Shown piece after piece: positions 48,801 to 57,667 of a DNA stretch of 63,656 bases (positions are counted from its first letter, which is position 1; each line of letters begins with the position of its first letter). The position numbers were made by a program, and so were the translations under genes. The notes beneath the pieces were generated by a model. It was not told the DNA's origin. It did not search any database and was given only the letters and a program-made list of their open reading frames with translations. The stretch spans positions 1-63,656 of the IMG/VR virus record IMGVR_UViG_3300042992_000919. One strand, written 5' to 3'. This DNA is from a virus.

Positions 48801-50849
48801 GATAATTATGTAGGACGCTATACTAAAAAGAATACATTTTTCTTTTTCTATGATTGGTTGAATAAACAACCTGATGAATTTGAATATGACTATAGAAAAT
48901 ATGCAATGATTCCATATCCAAGATATTGGATCAATACACAAAAATATAATACTAGTCAATTAATTAATAATTTATTTCCAGGAATTATATGTAATGATTT
49001 TGATGATTCTGGAATTTTTCGTAATGAGAATCAAGAAATATTTGGAGAAATATTAGAAGATGCAACATATGAAGAAAGATTTCCAAGCGATAATGCATCT
49101 TTAACTAGAGATCAAGCCTTATGTTATACGGGCGGAGATATTAAAGAAATTTTATGTGGTAATGGTGATGCTTTATTAAGAATAGATGGTTGGTTCTATT
49201 TATTTTATTCAGGTGTTAAAGACTTTTTTGTTGAATCAGAAATTAATCTTGCTCAAAGAGATTATGATGATAAAATAGAAACTAAGCACTATGATAAATA
49301 TAATAGTATAGTTGACTATAATGATATGTTTAATTCCGATATTATAAAGGAAAGAAACTATTATAAATATGATCAAGCATTATCTGTAGATAGATTTTAT
49401 AATATCTATACAACATTTGGTGCATTACAACCAGTATGGTATGATCCTCAAGTTGCAGAAACATGTTATACATATTCTCCTAAGAGAGTTATATATTCTT
49501 TACCTGGAACAAAAGAAACTATCAAAGATTACTGGAGATATTTCTTGGCAAATAATTTTAAAGAATTCGGATCTAGAATTACATCTATAAGTCCAATATC
49601 TAAAAATGGTACAATGATCCATTTTAAAGATATTAGTCCAGTGCAATTTGTAGGTGTTGATACTCTCCAAACAGATCTAGGTACAAAAATTACAGTGGGT
49701 GATGGGGGTTTGTTTAATCAACCATTACAAAATATTGTAAATACAGATTCACCATATGAATATGGATCTTGTCAAGATAGATTATCAATTATAAATACAC
49801 CATTTGGAATATTTTGGATATCTCAAGAACAAGGTAAAATATTTAATTACTCTGGACAATTAGCAGAAATTTCTGCATCAGGTATGCGTTGGTGGTTTGC
49901 AAATAATTTACCATATCAACTTACTAAGTATTATCCAGATTTTGAATTAAGAGATAATCCAGTAATTGGTGTTGGTTGCCAAGCAATCTATGATAATAAG
50001 AATCAAATTATATACTTTACTAAGAAAGATTATATACCACGAGATACAAGTTTAATAACATATGTGAGTGGTAATATATTTAGAAAAGTTGGTACTAATC
50101 AACAAATTGAACTTGGTGATAAATTATATTTTGAAGAAGCTTCATGGACAATATCATACGATCCTAAATTAAAAATTTGGGTGTCGTTCCATGATTGGCA
50201 TCCACAATTAATGATTCCTGAACGTAACACTTTTGTTACAATTAAAAATAAAGGTTTCTGGAAACATAATAATACTTGCACTAGTTTCTGTAATTTCTAT
50301 GGTACAAATTATCCATTTGAAATTGAGAAAGCATTATCTACTGGACAATCTATAACAACATTAAGAAATGTTGAATATATGCTTGAGTCATATAGATATA
50401 CAGATAATTGTTTAGATAATCATCATTTACTAGATCATAACTTTGATAATATGATTGTCTATAATAGTGAGCAAATTTCTGGTGTACTCAATCTTATACC
50501 TCACACTAAAAATGATCCTATTACAATGCTAACATATCCGAGGATTAATCCGGATAGTATTGATGTATTATTTAGTAAAGAAGAAAATAAATATAGAGTA
50601 AATCAGTTTTGGGATATTACCTCTGATAGAGGAGAGTTTTCTGGTAATACAAATATATTATGGGAAACTGCAGCTAACGGATATTCTAAAGCTATTAGAC
50701 CAGGATCAGTGAATTATGCTAAATCTCCGTTAGAAAGAAAGAAGTTTAGACATTATGCCACCAGAGTTGTTCTAAGAAAAAATATTTCTAATGATGTTAA
50801 AATGTTTTATAAAGTGTTTAATCTTAAGCAAGCACAGTCTTACCGATGA
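45798..50849 (+). CDS. Stabilization / muzzle-like tail protein, 1683 aa
   Basis: The N-terminal signature FNKGMMMDFDDLIVPEGVWI, then RARNAVNNSQNGNIGVIGNE and PSNQLC resembles the start I know from crAss-like stabilization (muzzle) proteins, which form the tail tip region. The body alternates beta segments with Cys-bearing loops. At about residues 740-860 an insert with hydrophobic stretches (LALIISGIFGIITAANTTIL, then VVSVFMKPIAFMYYTIQITQ) looks membrane-active. The C-terminus (KFRHYATRVVLRKNISNDVK) is basic. It overlaps the next gene by 4 nt. Its length is at the upper end for the type. Confidence 0.7.
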   Translation: MASKDKNTGQNLNIESAVFNKGMMMDFDDLIVPEGVWIRARNAVNNSQNGNIGVIGNEPSNQLCQTISYTVIGLIYISDGVWAVFSTDDQNHQIGIYREDSCSYTAIHTELVGRKGCLNFRRTNLIKGVSRERFDCTRQLYWDDGFNTSRTIALRQDLTRFTDEYYVRTITNQQTGEDADEDCEIPTYDYTTLNCENLRLNPLFNPPCVKLKRASYSGTLLNGTYQVAIAYAIDGQKVTDYIALSNPQSLYKHENSNSSLEVVIESIDERFEQFELVVISFYNGQTQAKKMGLYSTQTGSVFIDIISNELEAVPTSLIPLISTIYEKSEGMYKNGDYLLRVAPTSYFDFNYQPLANLIETEWYAAAYPEDYYYKGGNKTTYLRDEVYSFFIRWVYNTGQKSPSFHIPGRAKNSNDSQILSGSALNTVTNNPDEIDNQRWRYVNTATRTFPTPSNSINYNVGFDTTDDGGIIVAKGDMAYWESTEEYPNFRPDIWNSSAHTWTGVNGTNPEYDLCGQRIRHHKFPDMDVIPHFTADYSANGDLVPAYSSANLQVLPGLNVPINPETFVSPTCGEDGMPNVYRVSTGTNYKIILLGVNFNNIKPPVDNNGDPIPGIIGYEILRGNRLGNKTILAKGIFNTLREYDLPEYALNPNSTYRRKGLFYNYPFNDQRADTLLSRIKVDGGCKPSCDFNEYPSLNIISTDFLGFDSPETEFFNSFLDVDEFKINCTYVGSAEGKFTEVKDHPKHALPNDLALIISGIFGIITAANTTILSGFLSGTPEFSTQVGSNATATDSKPPIDSLPAGVDEVVSVFMKPIAFMYYTIQITQGYIDAILALLGTRQYALQHKAYCFYSSIADTFGTSGKLFKIKDSRYIGPTRAEINEKYIINNLYRNNFTLIQTMGGIPNVSTIYKDTSRYSIHKANLFPITNTNILKSDGITYDDPVNKIINTRSSTLYGSLKFKIRNIYGQLNQIRQVPISNCLHPAPAINSTTSTSYTIFGGDNYVGRYTKKNTFFFFYDWLNKQPDEFEYDYRKYAMIPYPRYWINTQKYNTSQLINNLFPGIICNDFDDSGIFRNENQEIFGEILEDATYEERFPSDNASLTRDQALCYTGGDIKEILCGNGDALLRIDGWFYLFYSGVKDFFVESEINLAQRDYDDKIETKHYDKYNSIVDYNDMFNSDIIKERNYYKYDQALSVDRFYNIYTTFGALQPVWYDPQVAETCYTYSPKRVIYSLPGTKETIKDYWRYFLANNFKEFGSRITSISPISKNGTMIHFKDISPVQFVGVDTLQTDLGTKITVGDGGLFNQPLQNIVNTDSPYEYGSCQDRLSIINTPFGIFWISQEQGKIFNYSGQLAEISASGMRWWFANNLPYQLTKYYPDFELRDNPVIGVGCQAIYDNKNQIIYFTKKDYIPRDTSLITYVSGNIFRKVGTNQQIELGDKLYFEEASWTISYDPKLKIWVSFHDWHPQLMIPERNTFVTIKNKGFWKHNNTCTSFCNFYGTNYPFEIEKALSTGQSITTLRNVEYMLESYRYTDNCLDNHHLLDHNFDNMIVYNSEQISGVLNLIPHTKNDPITMLTYPRINPDSIDVLFSKEENKYRVNQFWDITSDRGEFSGNTNILWETAANGYSKAIRPGSVNYAKSPLERKKFRHYATRVVLRKNISNDVKMFYKVFNLKQAQSYR

Positions 50850-53515
50850 AAAAACTATTTAGAAAAAATACAAAAGAGGGTTTATCAAATGGACCTAATG
50901 AAATAAAAACAACAGAATCTGGATTTATTATTTCAGAAAGAGGTCAATGGGATTTTCCAGGATCTCCTACAATGATTCCTTCTAATAATATTACAATGAA
51001 GGATGTACCATATCCTGTATTTGGATTTGATGATCTAGGATATAGTCAAATGATGTATCCTAATATGAATTATAAATTTCCAGGAAATCAAGTGTATGAG
51101 TTACCTATGGTAGAAAATGGTGGACAGTATAACCCAGATACAGATGAAATAATTGAATTTATAGATAATCTACCTAAAGCACAAGATGGTTTTGAAATGC
51201 AAGAGTTTAATCCATCAAAAGTAATACTTAGAGAAGTAGGTAATATTAGTAGGTATAATAATAATGAAGAGGGTATTATAAAAGAACCATATAAAAATTC
51301 ACATGAAGTTTATATGGATGATAAAAAAGGTTGGAGAAAAGTTTCATATGATGAATATGAAAACTATAAAAAATTATATCCTGGAGCAGATACAAAAAAA
51401 GGTTGGATAAGAAATCCAAAAAAAGAAACTAAAGGAAATTTATATCAAGGAGGTGGTAGTAAATATACTAATAAAGAAGGAGTCATAATGGGACCTATAA
51501 GAAATCCAGATGGTTCTTACACATTACCGGTTAGTACAAAAGGATTACCTCAAGTAAATTTACCCGAATATAATTTAAATTTAAATGCAGATCCTAATTA
51601 TGGACCAATTACTTTAGATGAGTATTTAAATAGTGGATTTAATCCTCTAAATTTATTATTACCAAATCCCGAACAAGGTGTAATAATTAGAGATGCAGAA
51701 GGTAATATAAGAGGTGAATCACCACTTAGTGCTTCACATCCTGAAATGTTAATGCTTCCAGCAAGTATTGGTTTAAAAAATAATCTTGGTAAATTTATAG
51801 ATGCTGTAAATCCTATAAGTGGATTTGGCCAAGTAGGAAGAAATGCAATTGGATCAGCATTAATTAGAAATGCAGTTAAGAAAGGAAAAATTAAATCAAA
51901 TGATGTTCCTAAAATACAACGTATTGATCCTATAAATAGAAGTACTGTTGGAAAACAAAATGATATTATTGCCAATATGTCAAAAGATGAATATGATACT
52001 TTTATTAAACAAATATATACACAAAATAGAGAAGCATTTGATAATCCATTAATAGAGTTTAAATCAAGTCAACCATCAAGTTTTATTAAAGGTATAGGTG
52101 CAGATGAAAAACAAGGATTATTATTTAAAGAAAAATTTTGTCTGCCAGGAAGTGAATGTGCTAAAACAGCAAATTCAGTGGCAAATAGAATCTACACTGA
52201 TATAACAGGTAAAGAATTTGATGTAATGGGTAATGCTCATAATGCTTGGCATACAGAAGATCAAATGACAAGATCTGGTGCTATACCGGTTTATGGTAGA
52301 GATGAATTAAAAGTAGGTGATAGATTATTAATGGGTAATGGTGTTGATCAATCAACATATATGCCTGGATATAATGCAGATCCAACTATAAGACATGCTG
52401 GAACTTATGCTGGAATAATGATGCATGAAGGAAAACCTTATCAAATGTTATTTGAAAGTGGTAGAAATAATCCAATGCTTATAAATAGTATTGATTATCC
52501 AATCACTGGACCAAATTCATTAAAAAAAGCATTTAGATCTGAGCAATTTACTGGAGATGAATTTGGAGCAAATCTTGTAGATAAAAATATTAGATATGCA
52601 TATAGAGATAAACCATCAGTAGCTACATATAGTTCTAAAAATAAAACTGCACAAGATGTTTTATCAGAAGGTCAAAACTATAGAGAAACTATTAAAAGAC
52701 AATATGATATTACTAATGATGAGTTTGATGAATTATTAAATAGTTTAGTTGGTATTGGTGCACAAGAAACAAAACTTAATTCAGCATTACCTGCTTCAAA
52801 ATTAACGAAAGCAAAAATTACATTACAAAACAAATTAGTGGATGCAGGTTTATCTAAACCAATTAAACAAGCAATTAATACTGGAAAAAAAGCATTAAAC
52901 AGTTTATCAACTAAATCAAATTTACCTAGTTATCCTGGTTCAGCTAAAATTGAAATGGATGCAGCTAAACTTGCACAGCAGGAAGGTATACCATTTAATG
53001 AAGCATTAGAAACTATAAAAAATCAGTATGCTCCAAAACAAAAATTTACACCTAGTACAGTTGAACCATCTAAAGGAATGTTTAGACAAAAATTTCAAAC
53101 TGAATCTGATAGATTAGCAGATGTAAATAAAAATATAGGATCAAAAGAATCATTAAGAAATGCATTAGGATTAATGTCTGAAAACTATGATAAAGTAAGA
53201 AAGATGTATCCAGATGCTTCACCAAGACAATTAGTAGATTTAACTACACTAATGTGGAATAGTCCTGGTAAAGTAAAGAATAAAGAACTAGTTGATTTTT
53301 ATTTATTTGGAAAAAATAATCCAGATCCAAGCAGATTTAATTTTGATTATTTAAGAAAAGTAAATGACTATAGAAATAATCTAATAGATATTCAACCTAA
53401 AGGTGTAGAAGATTATACGAGATTATTTAGAAATAATGAATATCCAGAAATTCAATATCAATCTGGTGGCAGTTATAATGCTAATACTGATGAATTTTTA
53501 GGTTTTATAGACTGA
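50846..53515 (+). CDS. Large virion protein with NlpC/P60-like peptidase domain, 889 aa
   Basis: Residues about 430-545 look like a papain-fold cell-wall peptidase: SECAKTANSVANRIY with Cys438 at a helix start, KVGDRLLMGNG, then IRHAGTYAGIM with His517, and LFESGRNN with possible third residues. The flanks are disordered and carry repeated motifs: NGGQYNPDTDEIIEFIDN (about 91-108) and, at the very end, SGGSYNANTDEFLGFID. The C-terminal third is helical. Likely a virion protein that cuts peptidoglycan cross-links at entry. Cell-wall cleavage is an inference from the motif layout. Confidence 0.6.
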   Translation: MKKLFRKNTKEGLSNGPNEIKTTESGFIISERGQWDFPGSPTMIPSNNITMKDVPYPVFGFDDLGYSQMMYPNMNYKFPGNQVYELPMVENGGQYNPDTDEIIEFIDNLPKAQDGFEMQEFNPSKVILREVGNISRYNNNEEGIIKEPYKNSHEVYMDDKKGWRKVSYDEYENYKKLYPGADTKKGWIRNPKKETKGNLYQGGGSKYTNKEGVIMGPIRNPDGSYTLPVSTKGLPQVNLPEYNLNLNADPNYGPITLDEYLNSGFNPLNLLLPNPEQGVIIRDAEGNIRGESPLSASHPEMLMLPASIGLKNNLGKFIDAVNPISGFGQVGRNAIGSALIRNAVKKGKIKSNDVPKIQRIDPINRSTVGKQNDIIANMSKDEYDTFIKQIYTQNREAFDNPLIEFKSSQPSSFIKGIGADEKQGLLFKEKFCLPGSECAKTANSVANRIYTDITGKEFDVMGNAHNAWHTEDQMTRSGAIPVYGRDELKVGDRLLMGNGVDQSTYMPGYNADPTIRHAGTYAGIMMHEGKPYQMLFESGRNNPMLINSIDYPITGPNSLKKAFRSEQFTGDEFGANLVDKNIRYAYRDKPSVATYSSKNKTAQDVLSEGQNYRETIKRQYDITNDEFDELLNSLVGIGAQETKLNSALPASKLTKAKITLQNKLVDAGLSKPIKQAINTGKKALNSLSTKSNLPSYPGSAKIEMDAAKLAQQEGIPFNEALETIKNQYAPKQKFTPSTVEPSKGMFRQKFQTESDRLADVNKNIGSKESLRNALGLMSENYDKVRKMYPDASPRQLVDLTTLMWNSPGKVKNKELVDFYLFGKNNPDPSRFNFDYLRKVNDYRNNLIDIQPKGVEDYTRLFRNNEYPEIQYQSGGSYNANTDEFLGFID

Positions 53516-53553
53516 GAAAATTTTTGTAAATTGTACAATTATACTATATAATA

Positions 53554-56500
53554 ATGAGAAAAGCATTAGTTAAAAGAGGTGATAAAATTGTTGAGGTAAC
53601 AATTGATGAAAACTCCTATAAAACAGGTGGTTCTAATCTTATTAAAAGAAAAGATGGATCATATTCACAAAGAGGACTCTGGGATAATATTAGAGCAAAT
53701 AAAGGTTCTGGTAAAAAACCCACTAAACAAATGCTTGAACAAGCAAGAAAAATTAAAAATAAAAAACAAACTGGTGGAGAAGAAATGTATATACCAGATA
53801 CTGGTGTAGAACAATTCGCTCCAGATTATAGTTGGTTTGAAGGTAATCCTAATACTGCTGCTCCAGGTAATATTGTATCTTGGCCATCATATCCTATTAA
53901 AGTTTCCGGAGCTACTCAAAATCAACCACCAATAGTTGAAGATGAAGTTCCACAAAATATGATGCCACAAAGAGTGGCACCAAGTCGTGGCTCTGTATAT
54001 TTTAATAGAGGACAGTATCCCGGAAATTCAATGATCTATTTAGATAAACCAAGTTATCAATATGAAGAATTTGAACCTAATAGAAATTCTAGATTATCTC
54101 AATGGTTTAATAATTTAGCTAATAATGTAGGTGACGGAGTTGAAAATTTTGGAGACTTTATTGGAAATATAGAAATGCCTAAAAGAAAAAGAAGAGGTTT
54201 TCTAAAAAAATTATTTAGAGGTAAAGGTAAAGGTTTATTAAATTGTAAACCTGGAACAGCTTGTGCTAGATTTCAAGAAGGTGGTGAGGAAAATCAATTT
54301 GAAGAATTACTTGATCAAATAGAAGATGCTTTAGAACAAGATGCAAATCCACAAGAAATACTAGACCAACTAGTAGGAATGGGTGTGGATCAAAACCAAG
54401 CTCAAGAATTAATTCAAGAAGCAATGCAAGATCTTCAAGAAGATGCAAAAGAAAAAGAAGGTAATGAAGAAGAGGAGGATAATGGTGAAGAAAAAGAAAT
54501 GGGAGAAGATGATGAAATGTATGCAAGTGGAGGTTCTTATAGAGTATCTAAAACTAATGAACGTAAAGGTAAAACTCATAAGGTAGTGGGTCCTGGTGGT
54601 GTTACTAAATACTTTGGAGATCCAAAACTTGGAGAAAAAAGTAAATCTAAATATGGTAAAAAAGGTTTTTATGCTAGACATAAAAAGAATCTAGCTAAGA
54701 ATCCATTCTTTAGAGCATATGCTAGAGCAACATGGGCAGAAGGTGGTGAACCTTCATACATGAATGAACCAGAATATAAAACAAATTCATTCATTTCTAA
54801 AGTAAAAGAAATGGGTCAAATGGAAAATGACAGGAATTTGTATAATGATATTATGGAACAATCTCAACAGATGCTAATGCAAATGGGAGGATCTCCAGAT
54901 AATTATGGTTATGTAGGTAATCCGCAATTAGATATGTATCAACAGGCTTTTAATGAATTTAATTCAAAAGGAAATGTTGAAGGAGCAGTATTTGGGGCAT
55001 TAAATAATGCCGGATTAAAATTAGAAAAAGGAGTTGAAATGGCTGCTAATGTAATAGTGCCAGGTAGTGGAAAACTTGTTAAAGCAGGTTTTGATGCACA
55101 AAGACCCAAGTCAATGACTGATTCAACATCACAAGGTATATCAGGTGATATGTTAGGCTCTATGTTACAAGGTGCTATTAGCGATCCATCACAACTTGCA
55201 GGTCTTATAGTAAGAAGAGGCGGTACACTAAATAGATTTCAAATTGCAGGATCTGTTCCTGGATATGTTTCTCCTTATACCACTGATCCATTCACAAATC
55301 AAGGAATATCTACAAATTTAACATTAGAAGAATTCGTTAAAAAATTTGAAAAACAAAATCCTTCTTATGGTAAACAAGTTATTCCTCAACAACCTCAACA
55401 ATATGGTATTACAAATCAAAGTTTAAATACACCTGCACTTGAACCAATAAACTATTTTGATGAACAAGGAAATTATACAAATTTTCAAGGACCATTAAAT
55501 CAAGCAGAACAATCTGAAATTACAACAGAATCAACTAATCCTGTAAAAGACCCATTATTAAAACCACCGGTTCAAAAAAATAATAATATATCATTCCAAA
55601 ATGTAGTATCTGGTTTACCTGCAGTTGCTTCAATTATTACATCAATGGGTAATAGAGGTAAAACTAAAAAATTAGAGGCTCAAATGTCTGATATGACAAT
55701 GGCTAATAATGTATTTACAGCAGATGATACATTAGATAGAGGAGACTTTGAAAGAAATACTGGTAGACGAAAACCTAATCAATATATAATGGGATCACTT
55801 CAAGGTGTACCAGCATTGTCATCTGCTAAATATGGGGGTATTCAAAAACCTGGAGTATATATGTCTTATCCTACTGCCACTCCAGAATCTGTAGTATATG
55901 GTAAACCAGATAAAAAAATGTCTAATACATTATCACCAGTAGATAGAGATAAAGCAAATCTAGAAGCTGAAGTTGGTGAAACAGTTATGACACCTGCAGG
56001 TGATGATGGTATTCCTAAATTTTTTAAAGTTGGCGGTAAAAGACATAGTGAAGGAGGAACACCTTTATATCTTCCAGAAAATTCATTTATATTCTCAGAT
56101 ACTAGATCAATGCTATTAGGAAAGAATATGCTTGAAGAATTTGGTATTATAGGTAAAAAGAAAAAGACACCTGCAGAAGTTGCTAAAACTCTTGGTAAAG
56201 GTTATGAGAAATATGTAAAAACTATTCAAGATCCTAACTCAGATTCTATTGAAAGAAAAACAGCAGAGATGATGATACAAACTCAAATAAATAATTTGGG
56301 TAAATTAGCATTAGCTCAAGAATCTAAAAAAGGATTTCCACAAGGTATCCCAATGATATCTGTTCCATATATGGCATCAATAGGTGTAAATGCAGAACAA
56401 GTGTTACCACAGCAAGAACAAATACCGCAAGGTATGCCACAAGGTAATATGATACCTCCTGAAATGATGCAACAAATGCCTATGGCTAAATATGGTTTAC

Positions 56501-57666
56501 AGAAATATCAAACTGGAAGAGAAAAGCAAACTGATATATTAGGTATGGATCCTAATGCTCCATTTCCTACATCTAGTCCTTCAGCTCCAGGAGAAAGAAA
56601 TATAGCACAGAAAATTCTTGGACCATTAGCAAATTATTTTACATCTAATCCAGAAGAAGAAACACCTATTGAAACAAATGTTCAAACTGTTGAAGTTATT
56701 TCTCCAGTAAAAGGATTTAAATCAATGGAAGATTTGGATGAATTTATCACAAAAGGTGATGAATTTGGACAAGATTTTAATGCATTATACAATGATTATT
56801 CTCAAACAATTAAAACAATTGATGAGTTAAGAACAGGATTAATTGAAGGTTGGATTCCATTAGATGTATATGAACAATATAAAGAAGGAATTGATAGTAG
56901 AATTGGAGAAATAAAAACTGAAATTGATGAAAGTCAAAAACGAATTCCTTGGTATAAAAGCTGGACTGGAAATCCTGGATCAACAGCTGATAAACTACAA
57001 GATATAGCTGGAATTTTAGATGAAGAAAAAGAAAAGTTAAAATTTAGAGCATCTGATTTAAGAAAATTTAAAGATTTTCAAAATAATGTTTCTTTTCTTG
57101 AAACAGAAAAACAAAATATTATTCAACTTTTAAATTCAGATATCGATAACTTAGAAAAAGTACGTCTTAAAAGAAGATTGACAGACCTTAATGATGCTTT
57201 AAATTATGAAACTGATAGAACAAATCAGTTTGGAAATAGAGCATTTAATAGAAGTAAACCTATGGAAAATGTAGGTTATACAAATGAAGGACCAATATAT
57301 AGAGGATTAAAAGAAGCTAATAGAAGTAAATATAAAAGATATTATGAACCAGATGTATATAGACAGTATGGTGATATAGGAATCAGAAAATTTACATATG
57401 ATGATTATTTAAAACAATATGAAAGTAAACCTATTGGTACTACAGTTAAACCAGCATATGAATCACAACAAGGTTCTTTAAATGGTAATTTATCAGATGA
57501 TATATTATCTACTGCTCCTGAACAACAAGATACTGTTCCAGTAGAAACTGCACCCGTAAGTACTCCAAGTAAACAAACTAAATCAGATACTCCTAAATCT
57601 AAAACTAATCAATCAGTTCCATCTAAATTTAAAAAAATAGAAGGTGACGATTTAAATTTATTTTAA
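53554..57666 (+). CDS. Giant multidomain virion protein, 1370 aa
   Basis: A mosaic of small segments joined by Gly-Gly motifs (KTGGS, KQTGGEE, QEGGEE, YASGGSY, WAEGGEP, QMGGS, KYGGI, KVGGK). Recognisable parts: a UBA-like helical unit (PQEILDQLVGMGVDQNQAQE, about residues 267-287) followed by an acidic run (EEEEDNGEEKEMGEDDEM); a basic unit (GKKGFYARHKKNLAKNPFFR); and, near 825-910, KVGGKRHSEGGTPLYLPENS with PAEVAKTLGKGY and IQDPNSDSIERKTAEMMIQT, a stretch I recall from giant virion proteins of crAss-like phages. The C-terminal quarter is coiled coil. Probably packaged or ejected cargo. Confidence 0.6.
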   Translation: MRKALVKRGDKIVEVTIDENSYKTGGSNLIKRKDGSYSQRGLWDNIRANKGSGKKPTKQMLEQARKIKNKKQTGGEEMYIPDTGVEQFAPDYSWFEGNPNTAAPGNIVSWPSYPIKVSGATQNQPPIVEDEVPQNMMPQRVAPSRGSVYFNRGQYPGNSMIYLDKPSYQYEEFEPNRNSRLSQWFNNLANNVGDGVENFGDFIGNIEMPKRKRRGFLKKLFRGKGKGLLNCKPGTACARFQEGGEENQFEELLDQIEDALEQDANPQEILDQLVGMGVDQNQAQELIQEAMQDLQEDAKEKEGNEEEEDNGEEKEMGEDDEMYASGGSYRVSKTNERKGKTHKVVGPGGVTKYFGDPKLGEKSKSKYGKKGFYARHKKNLAKNPFFRAYARATWAEGGEPSYMNEPEYKTNSFISKVKEMGQMENDRNLYNDIMEQSQQMLMQMGGSPDNYGYVGNPQLDMYQQAFNEFNSKGNVEGAVFGALNNAGLKLEKGVEMAANVIVPGSGKLVKAGFDAQRPKSMTDSTSQGISGDMLGSMLQGAISDPSQLAGLIVRRGGTLNRFQIAGSVPGYVSPYTTDPFTNQGISTNLTLEEFVKKFEKQNPSYGKQVIPQQPQQYGITNQSLNTPALEPINYFDEQGNYTNFQGPLNQAEQSEITTESTNPVKDPLLKPPVQKNNNISFQNVVSGLPAVASIITSMGNRGKTKKLEAQMSDMTMANNVFTADDTLDRGDFERNTGRRKPNQYIMGSLQGVPALSSAKYGGIQKPGVYMSYPTATPESVVYGKPDKKMSNTLSPVDRDKANLEAEVGETVMTPAGDDGIPKFFKVGGKRHSEGGTPLYLPENSFIFSDTRSMLLGKNMLEEFGIIGKKKKTPAEVAKTLGKGYEKYVKTIQDPNSDSIERKTAEMMIQTQINNLGKLALAQESKKGFPQGIPMISVPYMASIGVNAEQVLPQQEQIPQGMPQGNMIPPEMMQQMPMAKYGLQKYQTGREKQTDILGMDPNAPFPTSSPSAPGERNIAQKILGPLANYFTSNPEEETPIETNVQTVEVISPVKGFKSMEDLDEFITKGDEFGQDFNALYNDYSQTIKTIDELRTGLIEGWIPLDVYEQYKEGIDSRIGEIKTEIDESQKRIPWYKSWTGNPGSTADKLQDIAGILDEEKEKLKFRASDLRKFKDFQNNVSFLETEKQNIIQLLNSDIDNLEKVRLKRRLTDLNDALNYETDRTNQFGNRAFNRSKPMENVGYTNEGPIYRGLKEANRSKYKRYYEPDVYRQYGDIGIRKFTYDDYLKQYESKPIGTTVKPAYESQQGSLNGNLSDDILSTAPEQQDTVPVETAPVSTPSKQTKSDTPKSKTNQSVPSKFKKIEGDDLNLF

Positions 57667-57667
57667 T

